Part shown: piece by piece, positions 8,684 through 16,580 of the stretch | How positions within the stretch are numbered: position 1 is the stretch's first letter | Layout of the letters: the number at the start of each line of letters is the position of its first letter | NCBI GenBank assembly: GCA_965216105.1 | Contig: OZ244147.1 | Coordinates: forward strand, 2,294,001-2,358,000 | Origin: JAALLB01 sp017643495 | Lineage (GTDB): Bacteria; Pseudomonadota; Alphaproteobacteria; Rhizobiales; Rhizobiaceae | Reading direction: 5' to 3' | Length of the DNA stretch: 64,000 bases | The notes under the pieces: generated by a model | The model's input: the letters and a program-made list of their open reading frames with translations, nothing else | Told to the model about the DNA's origin: nothing | The model's database searches: none | Position numbers and translations under genes: made by a program

Positions 8684-9354
8684 CATTTTCGCTTGTAGCC
8701 CGGTGCGCAGATACCGGCATGTTCGGCATTGCTGTTTCATCCTCATCTCCTGCTGTAGCAGCGCGTTGCGCCTATACGCGCGCCGGTGTGGGAGCTGTTG
8801 CCAGCCAGAATATTACAGACCCTACCCTCGGCCCCTCTACGCTTGACCTGATGGAACAAGGCAAAAGCGCTGCAGAGGCAGTAGAAATCATCCGAAATGC
8901 CGCTCCACATGTCGAATACCGGCAAGTGCTGGCGATTGACAGCCAGGGACAGACAGCAATCTTTTCCGGCAACAAGGCGCTGGGAATCTGGACCGATGCC
9001 AGCGAAAGGGATGTTGTTGCCGCCGGCAACCTTCTGGCCAACACCGATGTGCCAAAAGCCATGGCAGAATGCTTCGCCAGTACAAAAGGCCATCTCGGAG
9101 ACAGGCTCATTGCAGCGATGAGGGCAGGTCTTGCGGCTGGTGGTGAAGCAGGGCCGGTCCATTCTGCCGGCATGCAACTTTCCCATCGTGTTTCCTGGCC
9201 CCTTGCCGATCTGAGATGTGACTGGACAGATGCATGCCCGATTGAGGCAATTGCCAATGCCTGGGATATCTACAAGCCGCAAATGGAAGCTTATGTCCAA
9301 CGGGCACTCGATCCAAGAGAGGCTCCTTCTTATGGCGTACCGGGCGACGACTGA
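8680..9354 (+). CDS. DUF1028 protein, putative Ntn-hydrolase fold
   Basis: A 224-residue DUF1028 (COG3342) protein. It starts MTFSLVARC, and the family is placed in the Ntn-hydrolase superfamily, so Thr2 could be the N-terminal nucleophile exposed after Met removal. Other hallmarks are the GIAVSSSSPAVAARC block at about 16-30, GVGAVASQN, and the LLANTDVPKAM region. The function is not established; an amidase or peptidase-like activity is an inference. The start ATG overlaps the upstream Rid gene stop (ATGA), and both probably act on products of the Rieske oxygenase. A gap of 76 bases separates it from the LysR gene. Confidence 0.88.
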   Translation: MTFSLVARCADTGMFGIAVSSSSPAVAARCAYTRAGVGAVASQNITDPTLGPSTLDLMEQGKSAAEAVEIIRNAAPHVEYRQVLAIDSQGQTAIFSGNKALGIWTDASERDVVAAGNLLANTDVPKAMAECFASTKGHLGDRLIAAMRAGLAAGGEAGPVHSAGMQLSHRVSWPLADLRCDWTDACPIEAIANAWDIYKPQMEAYVQRALDPREAPSYGVPGDD

Positions 9355-9430
9355 TCCGTATCTCGCTTGTGGTTCATGCGGCCATCTTGCAAACGCTTGA
9401 TTTGTCAGCCTCTACAGTTCATGAATCCTC

Positions 9431-10366
9431 ATGCCTTTGCGTTTTACATTCAGACAGCTGGAATACCTCGTCGCAGTTGGCGAAGCAGGAACCATTTCGC
9501 TTGCATCACAAAAGGTCAACGTTTCTTCCCCCTCCATATCCGCGGCCATCAGCCAGTTGGAAGCAGAGTTCGGTATCCAGATTTTCGTTCGCCATCATGC
9601 GCAAGGACTCGCTCTTACGCCGGGTGGACGCCGCCTCTTCAATGCTGCAAAACGAATTCTTGACGATGCGGCTGCATTGAATGACCTGGCAGCCGATATA
9701 ACCGACAAACCACGCGGACCAATTACCATTGGTGTGTTGACCACACTTGCCCCACTTATCAGCGCTGCGGCGCGCAAATCATTCGAGGAAGAATTTCCGG
9801 ATGCCTCTGTTACCCTGAGAGAAGGCCATCAGGTTGAGCTTTTCAGGATGCTAAGCCGGGCAGAAATAGACATCGCCATCACCTATGAGATGGAGATCCC
9901 CAAGGACATCGCATTCCAGGAGCTGGTTTCGCTGCCTCCCAGCATCATGCTCCCGGCAAACCATCCGCTTGCAGCCCGCAAGGAGCTCTCGCTCAAGGAG
10001 CTGGAACACGAACCGATGATCCTGCTGGACCTGCCAATCAGCCGGGAATATTTCCTCTCAGTATTTCAGGATCTGGGTGTGAGACCAAACGTGGCGGAAC
10101 GCACATCAGAATTGTCAATTGCACGCAGTCTGGTTGCGAACGGTTTTGGTTTCAGCCTGTTCAACATGCAACCAAAAACCAAACTGGCACCTGATGGCGG
10201 CCAACTTGCCTTTGTCCGGCTGACAGACAGCATTCGTCCATTGACCCTCGGTCTGGCGACCAAGCAAATTGAGTACCGTTCACGGATTGTCGATGCTTTT
10301 TTCAATCACATGAAAGAACTGGTCAAGACAAACCGGTTTCCCGGAATTGTATTGCCGAAGGTTTAG
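9431..10366 (+). CDS. LysR-family transcriptional regulator
   Basis: A 311-residue LysR-type regulator: an N-terminal winged helix-turn-helix (about residues 3-62, with the SQLEAEFGIQIFVRH signature), then a two-lobed effector-binding domain from about 90 onwards, starting GPITIGVLTTLAP. LysR proteins usually activate neighbouring catabolic genes when an effector metabolite binds. The gene is downstream of the Rieske/Rid/DUF1028 genes and convergent with the deacylase/monooxygenase pair, so it is the obvious candidate regulator for both halves. The start ATG at 9431 has only a weak ribosome-binding site, which suggests low expression. Confidence 0.93.
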   Translation: MPLRFTFRQLEYLVAVGEAGTISLASQKVNVSSPSISAAISQLEAEFGIQIFVRHHAQGLALTPGGRRLFNAAKRILDDAAALNDLAADITDKPRGPITIGVLTTLAPLISAAARKSFEEEFPDASVTLREGHQVELFRMLSRAEIDIAITYEMEIPKDIAFQELVSLPPSIMLPANHPLAARKELSLKELEHEPMILLDLPISREYFLSVFQDLGVRPNVAERTSELSIARSLVANGFGFSLFNMQPKTKLAPDGGQLAFVRLTDSIRPLTLGLATKQIEYRSRIVDAFFNHMKELVKTNRFPGIVLPKV

Positions 10367-10405
10367 TACTGCCGCCTCACATACCGGGTTATCCGATCGA
10401 CAGGA

Positions 10406-11560
10406 TCAAAGGCCGGTTTGTAGCCTGCCCAGCAGTGTTTCAAGCATCTCATCACACATTTCCAGTTGGTCCAGTGTGATGAATTCGTCGGGTTTGTGTC
10501 CCTGTTCCATGGAGCCAGGCCCGCATACGACTGTCGGGATCGCCAGTTCGGATGAGAAAAGACCGCCCTCCGTGCCAAAAGCCACCTTGATCGTATCATT
10601 GGTTCCCCGAAGAGATTTTACAAAGCTTACCACGTTCTCATCCTCTGGCGTGGAGAGTGCCGGATAGCGGTTTGTGACAGCCATGTTGATGGCAGCATCA
10701 GGAAAGCGTGGCTTGACGTTGGCCAACAGTTCGTCCGCTTTCCCTGCGATGCGAACAAGCAACTGATCAGGATTGTCCTCCGGGAGGTTGCGGATTTCAA
10801 AATCAAACCCTGCCTGACCTGGAACGATGTTGAGGGCTACACCACCCTGTATATTGCCAACATGCAATGTCGTGTAGGGAATGTCATAAGCTTGGTCATG
10901 GAAATGGTTTTCGCAGACTTCGTTCTGGAGATTCCGAATAAAGGAAATCATGTCACAAGCAAGATGGATGGCGTTAAGCGCGTCCGGCGCCACGGAAGAA
11001 TGCGCCTCATGCCCCTTGCAGGAAACATGACATGCTGTCTTGCCCTTGTGGCCGGTTGCTACAGCCAGGCTGGTTGGCTCTCCCACAATACAGAAAAGTG
11101 GTCGAAACGGTGCCTTGGCAAGCACATCAATCAGTGAGCGTACGCCAACACAACCGATTTCCTCATCATACGAGAACGCCAGGTGCAACGGAGTAGCGAG
11201 TTCCATTGCAGATGCCCGACAAGCAGCATGAAGGGCCGAGGCAACGAATCCCTTCATGTCTGTCGTGCCACGTCCATACAGTTTTCCATTCTGTGCCGTC
11301 ATTTCGAAAGCAGGAACCGTCCAGTCCTGTCCGTCAATCGGCACGACATCAGTATGCCCTGACAACAAAACCCCGGGTCTGTCTCTCGGTCCGATAGTGG
11401 CGTACAGATTGGCTTTTTCTTCCTTCTTGTCCTCTACAATCGAGATTTCGGCACCAGCCTGGTTCAACAGTGCAGCACAATAGTCAATCAGGTCGCGGTT
11501 GGGATTGCGGCTGACTGTAGGAAATGAAATCAGATCCCGAAGAATGTCCCTTGTATTCAT
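10406..11560 (-). CDS. M20 family deacylase, ArgE-like (acetylornithine deacetylase family)
   Basis: A 384-residue zinc-dependent M20 amidohydrolase. Metal-binding and catalytic motifs are visible in order: SGHTDVVP (His and Asp near residues 69-71), GRGTTDMKG, the catalytic pair in SYDEEIG, GEPTS and the C-terminal GPGSMEQGHKPDE with a metal His. A dimerisation lid lies around 180-290. Closest by pattern to N-acetylornithine deacetylase, but the gene is not near arginine genes; it sits in an operon with a flavin monooxygenase and faces a Rieske/Rid/DUF1028 set. It probably removes an acyl group from an amine made in this pathway. Its start ATG overlaps the stop of the upstream monooxygenase gene by four bases. 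I therefore leave the argE symbol off. Confidence 0.88.
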   Translation of the reverse strand: MNTRDILRDLISFPTVSRNPNRDLIDYCAALLNQAGAEISIVEDKKEEKANLYATIGPRDRPGVLLSGHTDVVPIDGQDWTVPAFEMTAQNGKLYGRGTTDMKGFVASALHAACRASAMELATPLHLAFSYDEEIGCVGVRSLIDVLAKAPFRPLFCIVGEPTSLAVATGHKGKTACHVSCKGHEAHSSVAPDALNAIHLACDMISFIRNLQNEVCENHFHDQAYDIPYTTLHVGNIQGGVALNIVPGQAGFDFEIRNLPEDNPDQLLVRIAGKADELLANVKPRFPDAAINMAVTNRYPALSTPEDENVVSFVKSLRGTNDTIKVAFGTEGGLFSSELAIPTVVCGPGSMEQGHKPDEFITLDQLEMCDEMLETLLGRLQTGL

Positions 11561-12807
11561 TCTGCTGCAGGTCTTGTGGTTTGAGCCCGTTCAGCGATTT
11601 GGGAAGCAAGGTACTTTGCATCCACCCAAACGCCCCAGATAAATGAAGAACCTCTCATTGAGAGCCATGGAAGCCCCAGAAAATAGACCCCGGGTTCTTT
11701 GGAAACCCCGTTTTCATGAACCGGTTTCCCACCGTCATCAAATGCGTCGACCTGCAACCAGCCAAAATCCTGCTGGTAACCGGTTGCCCACACAATCGTG
11801 GTTATGCCGGCCATATCCAGGTCAAGACTCGTGACGGGGTTCTTGATGCAATCAGGGTCGGGACCAATCATTCTGGCATCGGGTTCTTCGGGAAGATCAA
11901 GTCCGTTCGCTGCAACATAGGCATCTGCCTCATCAAGAAGAGACAAGTAGTTTTCATCCCCCTGCCTGATGTTTTCCGCAAGGTCGAGAGCAAAGGTCAG
12001 TTTCCGGTTTTCCCAGGCACCTGTCATGCCGACAAGCCTCATGCCGCGCGCTGCAAACTCTCGAAAATCAACCGTTTTCCCTCCATAGGCGCCACTAACA
12101 GCAATTGTTACGTGCTCACGTCCTGCCGGCGGGGTTTTCATTTCCCATTTGCCCAAAACACCGAGCCACCAGACAAAATCCTTGCCTCGATAACTGCGCG
12201 GAGGCCGATCATGCGGACCAACAGACAAATAAACTTCACGCCCGTGACGCAGCAATTCATCGGCAATCTGAGAACCGGACGACCCTGCTCCTACAACAAG
12301 AACGGCACCGTCACGCAGTTTCTGCGGATTTTCATAATCTGCAGAATGAATCTGATCCACTCCGGCTCTCTCCGGTACAATTGAAGGAAATACCGGTTTC
12401 TGAAAGGGGCCTGTCGCAGCGACGATGTTTTGCGCTTCAAATACACCATCACTTGTTTCGACCACGAAGCCGGATGCATTTTCCTGCCTTCTAGCCCTGA
12501 CAACTTCCACTCCACAACGTATGGGAGCATCTATCTGTTGTGCAAAATCCTGGAAATAATCCGCAATACTGTCTTTCGCGGGGAAGCCGTCGGGGTCAAT
12601 CTCGTCAAATTCCTTTGACGGGAAGCGATCATGCCAAGCCGGTCCGTTGGCAACCAGTGAATCCCATCTTCCAGTGCGCCAGCGTTCAGCTATCCGGTCT
12701 TTTTCCAGAACAACATGGGCTATGCCATGCCTGCCCAAGTGCTCGCTCATGGCCAGACCGGCCTGGCCACCGCCAACGATAAGCGTGTCGATTTTCTCTG
12801 TTGCCAT
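11557..12807 (-). CDS. Flavin-containing monooxygenase (CzcO/COG2072 type)
   Basis: A 416-residue FAD/NADPH-dependent oxidoreductase. The FAD-binding GGGQAG motif is at about residues 12-17 and the NADP-binding GAGSSG motif at about 174-179. The WATGYQQDFGW motif in the C-terminal third is characteristic of flavoprotein monooxygenases that oxidise nitrogen, sulphur or ketone substrates. It is the first gene of a two-gene operon with the ArgE-like deacylase (ATGA overlap), so it may oxidise the same compound before or after deacylation. The ATG at 12807 has AGGA 9 bases upstream, and this site lies partly inside one arm of an inverted repeat, which may control translation. Confidence 0.88.
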   Translation of the reverse strand: MATEKIDTLIVGGGQAGLAMSEHLGRHGIAHVVLEKDRIAERWRTGRWDSLVANGPAWHDRFPSKEFDEIDPDGFPAKDSIADYFQDFAQQIDAPIRCGVEVVRARRQENASGFVVETSDGVFEAQNIVAATGPFQKPVFPSIVPERAGVDQIHSADYENPQKLRDGAVLVVGAGSSGSQIADELLRHGREVYLSVGPHDRPPRSYRGKDFVWWLGVLGKWEMKTPPAGREHVTIAVSGAYGGKTVDFREFAARGMRLVGMTGAWENRKLTFALDLAENIRQGDENYLSLLDEADAYVAANGLDLPEEPDARMIGPDPDCIKNPVTSLDLDMAGITTIVWATGYQQDFGWLQVDAFDDGGKPVHENGVSKEPGVYFLGLPWLSMRGSSFIWGVWVDAKYLASQIAERAQTTRPAAE

Positions 12808-12810
12808 ACC

Positions 12811-12840
12811 GAATGATCCTGCTTGATGGTTCGATCATTC
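12811..12840 (-). promoter_or_regulatory. Inverted repeat overlapping the ribosome-binding site of the flavin monooxygenase
   Basis: Perfect 8-base arms, GAATGATC at 12811-12818 and GATCATTC at 12833-12840, are separated by 14 bases. In the minus-strand transcript the downstream arm includes half of the AGGA ribosome-binding site, and the arm ends 3 bases before the start codon. It could be a translational control hairpin or a protein-binding operator; the sequence alone does not decide. Confidence 0.45.
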
Positions 12841-12933
12841 AACTTTAGCAAATGCGGAAATCATGCGCCATTTGCCCCGCGCCATGATTTCATTAAGCAC
12901 TGATTGGGCTCAGGCTAATACCTTTTGGCCGCA

Positions 12934-13254
12934 TCAGTTGTTGGCGCGGTGTTCATTGTCAGCAGAACGCATTTCCCGAGGGGTCAGGATGCCATCGCCA
13001 TTCTTGTCAGCAAATGAAAATGCGTAATCATACACACCGAAGAATCGGATAGCCTTGGCCGTTGTTTGCCCGTTTGCAGCCATCAAATCCACAAAGGCCG
13101 GAAATTCTTCTTTGGAAAGAACACGATTCTTGTCCTTGTCAGAAGACTTGAAGGCATCCACTTCCGAAGGAGTAGCGTTCACCGGTTGTGCATGGAGGGA
13201 TTCCGTAACGACAAGGAGTGTCGCCAAAACGGTGAATATCAATCTGATGCCCAT
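12934..13254 (-). CDS. Exported EF-hand protein
   Basis: A 106-residue secreted protein with a signal peptide (cleavage near LHA-QP) and two EF-hand calcium loops: one beginning DKDKNRVLSKEEF at about residue 40 and a near-consensus one, DKNGDGILTPREM, at about 84. The first loop is less canonical. Such small periplasmic EF-hand proteins occur widely in alphaproteobacteria with no settled role; calcium sensing or buffering is inferred. The ATG at 13254 has AGGAG six bases upstream; a longer in-frame start at 13293 is unlikely. It sits alone, downstream of aspS on the same strand. Confidence 0.82.
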   Translation of the reverse strand: MGIRLIFTVLATLLVVTESLHAQPVNATPSEVDAFKSSDKDKNRVLSKEEFPAFVDLMAANGQTTAKAIRFFGVYDYAFSFADKNGDGILTPREMRSADNEHRANN

Positions 13255-13389
13255 GACGAACTCCTGACCAACAGGCTGCCGACAGGCAACCATGAATTAA
13301 AGTATCATGATCATATGTTGGCAGATTGACGCCAGTATGTTTGCAATATGGAGAGAAATTGTTCTCTCCATATCGTTTGTACTTGTTGA

Positions 13390-15186
13390 TTATTCGGGCT
13401 TGGGCATCAGCCGCAAGCCAAGCTCCGTCAACTGGGCAGGCTCGACGTTTCCAGGCGCTCCCATCAACAAGTCAACGGCTTGCTGGTTCATCGGGAACAT
13501 GGTGATCTCGCGAAGGTTTTTAACGCCACAAAGCAACATCACGATCCGGTCAACACCTGCCGCCATGCCACCATGCGGTGGGGCACCATACTGGAAAGCC
13601 CTGTAGAGACCACCGAACCGCTCTTCCACTGTATCCTTGGAAAGTCCGGCAATTTCAAATGCTTTCACCATGGTTTCCGGCAAGTGGTTGCGGATGCCTC
13701 CGGACGCGATCTCATAGCCGTTACACACCATGTCATATTGCATGGCATCAATGGTCAGGGGATCCTGACTTTCAAGTGCTTCCATGCCACCTTTCGGCAT
13801 GGAGAACGGATTGTGGGAAAATTCCACTTTCTTGTTTTCTTCATCCCATTCGTAAAACGGGAAATCAACAATCCAGCAAAACTCGAAGGCATTTTCGTCA
13901 ATCAGTCCGTTGTCCTCGCCGGCCTTTTGGCGGGCATTACCGGCAAAATCGGCAAACTTGGCAGGATCACCTGCAGCAAAGAAAACCGCATCCCCCAGTT
14001 CCAGACCCAATTGCTGACGCATCGCTTCAGAGCGTTCAGGGCCGATATTCTTGGCTATCGGTCCGGCTGCTTCAAAATTTCCGTCCAGTTCACGCCAGAA
14101 GATATACCCCATGCCAGGCTGGCCTTCAGACTGGGCCCAGGAGTTCATCCGGTCACAGGCTTTACGGCTGCCTGCCCCCTTCACCGGAATTGCCCACACT
14201 TCAACCTTTGTGTCTTTTTCCAGCATTTCCGCAAATATCTTGAAACCGGAACCACGGAAATGTTCGGACACATCCTGCATCACGATCGGATTACGCAAAT
14301 CTGGTTTGTCTGTACCGTATTTGCGAATGGCTTCCTTGTAAGGGATTCGTGGCCAGTCTTTAGAGACTTTCCGGCCATCGGCAAATTCCTCAAATACCTC
14401 TGTAATGACCGGTTCCATTGTATTCAGAACATCGTCCTGTTCAACAAAGCTCATCTCAAGATCAAGCTGATAAAACTCGCCGGGAAGACGATCTGCCCTT
14501 GGATCTTCATCGCGGAAACATGGCGCAATCTGAAAATACTTGTCGAAACCAGACATCATGACCAGTTGCTTGTATTGCTGTGGTGCCTGCGGCAAGGCAT
14601 AGAACTCGCCATGATGGAGTCGGCTTGGCACCAGAAAATCACGCGCACCTTCAGGAGAAGATGCTGTCAGAATCGGGGTAGAAAACTCCGTAAAGCCCGA
14701 TTCTCCCATACGTTTGCGCATGTCGGCTATAATCCGTGTACGCTGCATGATGTTGTGGTGCAGGGTTTCACGCCGAAGGTCCAGGAAACGGTATTTCAGC
14801 CTGATGTCCTCAGGATATTCAGGCTCGTCAAACACAGGCAATGGCAGCTGTTCGGCTTTCGAGAGGACCTCGATCTCCCGGGCATATACCTCGATCTCGC
14901 CTGTCGGCAGGTTTTCGTTTACTGTCTCCGCGCTGCGTGCTTTCACCTCGCCGTCTATGCGGATCACCCATTCAGCGCGCAGGCTTTCAATCGTTTTGAA
15001 AGCGGCAGAATCAGAATCAGCGACAACCTGGGTGACTCCGTAATGGTCCCTCAAGTCCACAAACAACACACCGCCATGATCCCTAACACGATGAACCCAT
15101 CCTGAAAGGCGGGCTGTGCTGCCCACATCTGTTTTTCGCAAACCTTCACACGTATGGCTACGATACCGCGCACTGAGACTGGTCAT
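13390..15186 (-). CDS. aspS: Aspartyl-tRNA synthetase
   Basis: A 598-residue bacterial-type class II synthetase that charges tRNA-Asp. Visible are the N-terminal OB-fold anticodon-binding domain (about 15-115), the class II motif 2 region with FRDEDPRADR, the bacterial GAD insertion in the middle, and motif 3 in the C-terminus (GGMAAGVDRIVMLL). Length matches the bacterial family. Whether it is discriminating or also charges tRNA-Asn cannot be read from the window, since the gatCAB and asnS status is unknown. Divergent from rnd with a 193-base shared intergenic region. Confidence 0.97.
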   Translation of the reverse strand: MTSLSARYRSHTCEGLRKTDVGSTARLSGWVHRVRDHGGVLFVDLRDHYGVTQVVADSDSAAFKTIESLRAEWVIRIDGEVKARSAETVNENLPTGEIEVYAREIEVLSKAEQLPLPVFDEPEYPEDIRLKYRFLDLRRETLHHNIMQRTRIIADMRKRMGESGFTEFSTPILTASSPEGARDFLVPSRLHHGEFYALPQAPQQYKQLVMMSGFDKYFQIAPCFRDEDPRADRLPGEFYQLDLEMSFVEQDDVLNTMEPVITEVFEEFADGRKVSKDWPRIPYKEAIRKYGTDKPDLRNPIVMQDVSEHFRGSGFKIFAEMLEKDTKVEVWAIPVKGAGSRKACDRMNSWAQSEGQPGMGYIFWRELDGNFEAAGPIAKNIGPERSEAMRQQLGLELGDAVFFAAGDPAKFADFAGNARQKAGEDNGLIDENAFEFCWIVDFPFYEWDEENKKVEFSHNPFSMPKGGMEALESQDPLTIDAMQYDMVCNGYEIASGGIRNHLPETMVKAFEIAGLSKDTVEERFGGLYRAFQYGAPPHGGMAAGVDRIVMLLCGVKNLREITMFPMNQQAVDLLMGAPGNVEPAQLTELGLRLMPKPE

Positions 15187-15379
15187 TAGATAATCCTGGA
15201 ATTTCTGTCTTTATGTCAGACAAATCAACTTGTGATGCAATTGGGTCGGACAAACACCGTTGACAGGGCGTTTGTCAAGCGCAGGTTTGGACATTCACCT
15301 TTTGAATTCCTGCCAGGTTTTAACGAAATGTGTCATATTTCTGGCAGACAAACGGGCCATATTTGTCTATATAGCTGTG

Positions 15380-16558
15380 ATGCAGATTATCAAGACGACT
15401 GAAGAACTTTCCGAAGCCTGCGAAAAAATCACGCAACATCCTTATTGTACAGTAGATACCGAATTCCTCAGGGAATCGACCTTCTGGCCTGAACTTTGTC
15501 TGGTTCAGCTGGCGTGCCCGGGTGATGAATGGATCGTCGACGTCCTTGCCAAAGACATGGACTTTCGCCCCCTGCTCGCCCTGATGAAAAATGAAAATGT
15601 TGTCAAAGTCTTTCATGCAGCACGCCAGGATATCGAGATCATGTACCATCTTTCCGGAGAGGTACCCCACCCGGTTTTCGACACACAGGTTGCGGCAATG
15701 GTATGCGGTTATGGAGACAGCATCTCCTATGACCAGCTTGTCTACCGGATTACCGGCCGTCAGCTCGACAAGTCTTCCCGCTTCACAGACTGGTCGAAGC
15801 GCCCTCTCAGCCAAAAACAGCTTGAGTATGCCCTTGCCGATGTGACTCATCTGCGAGAAGTCTACATCTCAATCAAGGCCAATCTGGAAGAGCAGAACCG
15901 CGCACACTGGGTCGCCGAAGAAATGGAAATACTCACCTCGCCGGAGACTTATGACATGCCACCAGAAAATGCGTGGCAGCGGCTGAAAATGCGGGTCAGA
16001 AAGCCGCGTGAGCTCGCCCTCATGAAGAAACTCGCGCACTGGCGTGAAGAAACCGCACGTGCAGCAAATGTTCCACGAGGACGGATCATCAGGGATGATG
16101 CGATATATGATGTGTGTTCCAGGGCACCAACCAGAATGGAACAACTGTCGGATATGCGCAGCCTTAATCGCGGCTTCGACAAGTCACGCTACGGGCCTGA
16201 AATTCTCAGAATCGTTTCCGAAGTAAAAGCCCAGGACCCAAACAGCTTCCCCAAAATTCCCAAGCCAAAGCAGACACCTGAAGGCTGCGCTGCCTGCACA
16301 GAAATGCTGAAGGTATTGCTGAAAATCACCGTTGAAAAATACGGGGTTGCTGCAAAGATCATTGCCACGGTTGACGAATTGGAAAAAATTGCAGCCGACA
16401 ACAATGCTGATGTCCCCGCCCTTCATGGCTGGCGCAGGGAATTGTTCGGAAACACTGCTCTGGACTTGAAAAACGGGAAAATCGCGCTTGGTTACAACAA
16501 CCGTTCCGTACAGATTGTGAAACTGGATTCAGATCAAAGCAAGGTTGCCGCAGAATAG
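15380..16558 (+). CDS. rnd: Ribonuclease D
   Basis: A 392-residue 3'-5' exoribonuclease of the DEDD group, involved in tRNA and small-RNA 3' end processing. The Exo I motif DTEFLRESTF is near residue 24, Exo II is FHAARQDIEI near 79, and Exo III is YALADVTHL near 152, followed by HRDC-type helical domains. I chose the ATG at 15380 (MQIIKTTEEL), because residues encoded upstream from 15260 lack family character. There is no strong ribosome-binding site. The gene lies directly downstream of divergent aspS, a common alphaproteobacterial arrangement. Confidence 0.95.
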   Translation: MQIIKTTEELSEACEKITQHPYCTVDTEFLRESTFWPELCLVQLACPGDEWIVDVLAKDMDFRPLLALMKNENVVKVFHAARQDIEIMYHLSGEVPHPVFDTQVAAMVCGYGDSISYDQLVYRITGRQLDKSSRFTDWSKRPLSQKQLEYALADVTHLREVYISIKANLEEQNRAHWVAEEMEILTSPETYDMPPENAWQRLKMRVRKPRELALMKKLAHWREETARAANVPRGRIIRDDAIYDVCSRAPTRMEQLSDMRSLNRGFDKSRYGPEILRIVSEVKAQDPNSFPKIPKPKQTPEGCAACTEMLKVLLKITVEKYGVAAKIIATVDELEKIAADNNADVPALHGWRRELFGNTALDLKNGKIALGYNNRSVQIVKLDSDQSKVAAE

Positions 16559-16580
16559 CCGGAGCGTCCAGCTTCCGGTT

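Noticed and set aside
13480..15105. Long open frame (541 codons) on the plus strand
   Set aside because: It is the exact antisense of aspS, has no family signature and a Cys/His/Phe-rich composition typical of a reverse-strand shadow.
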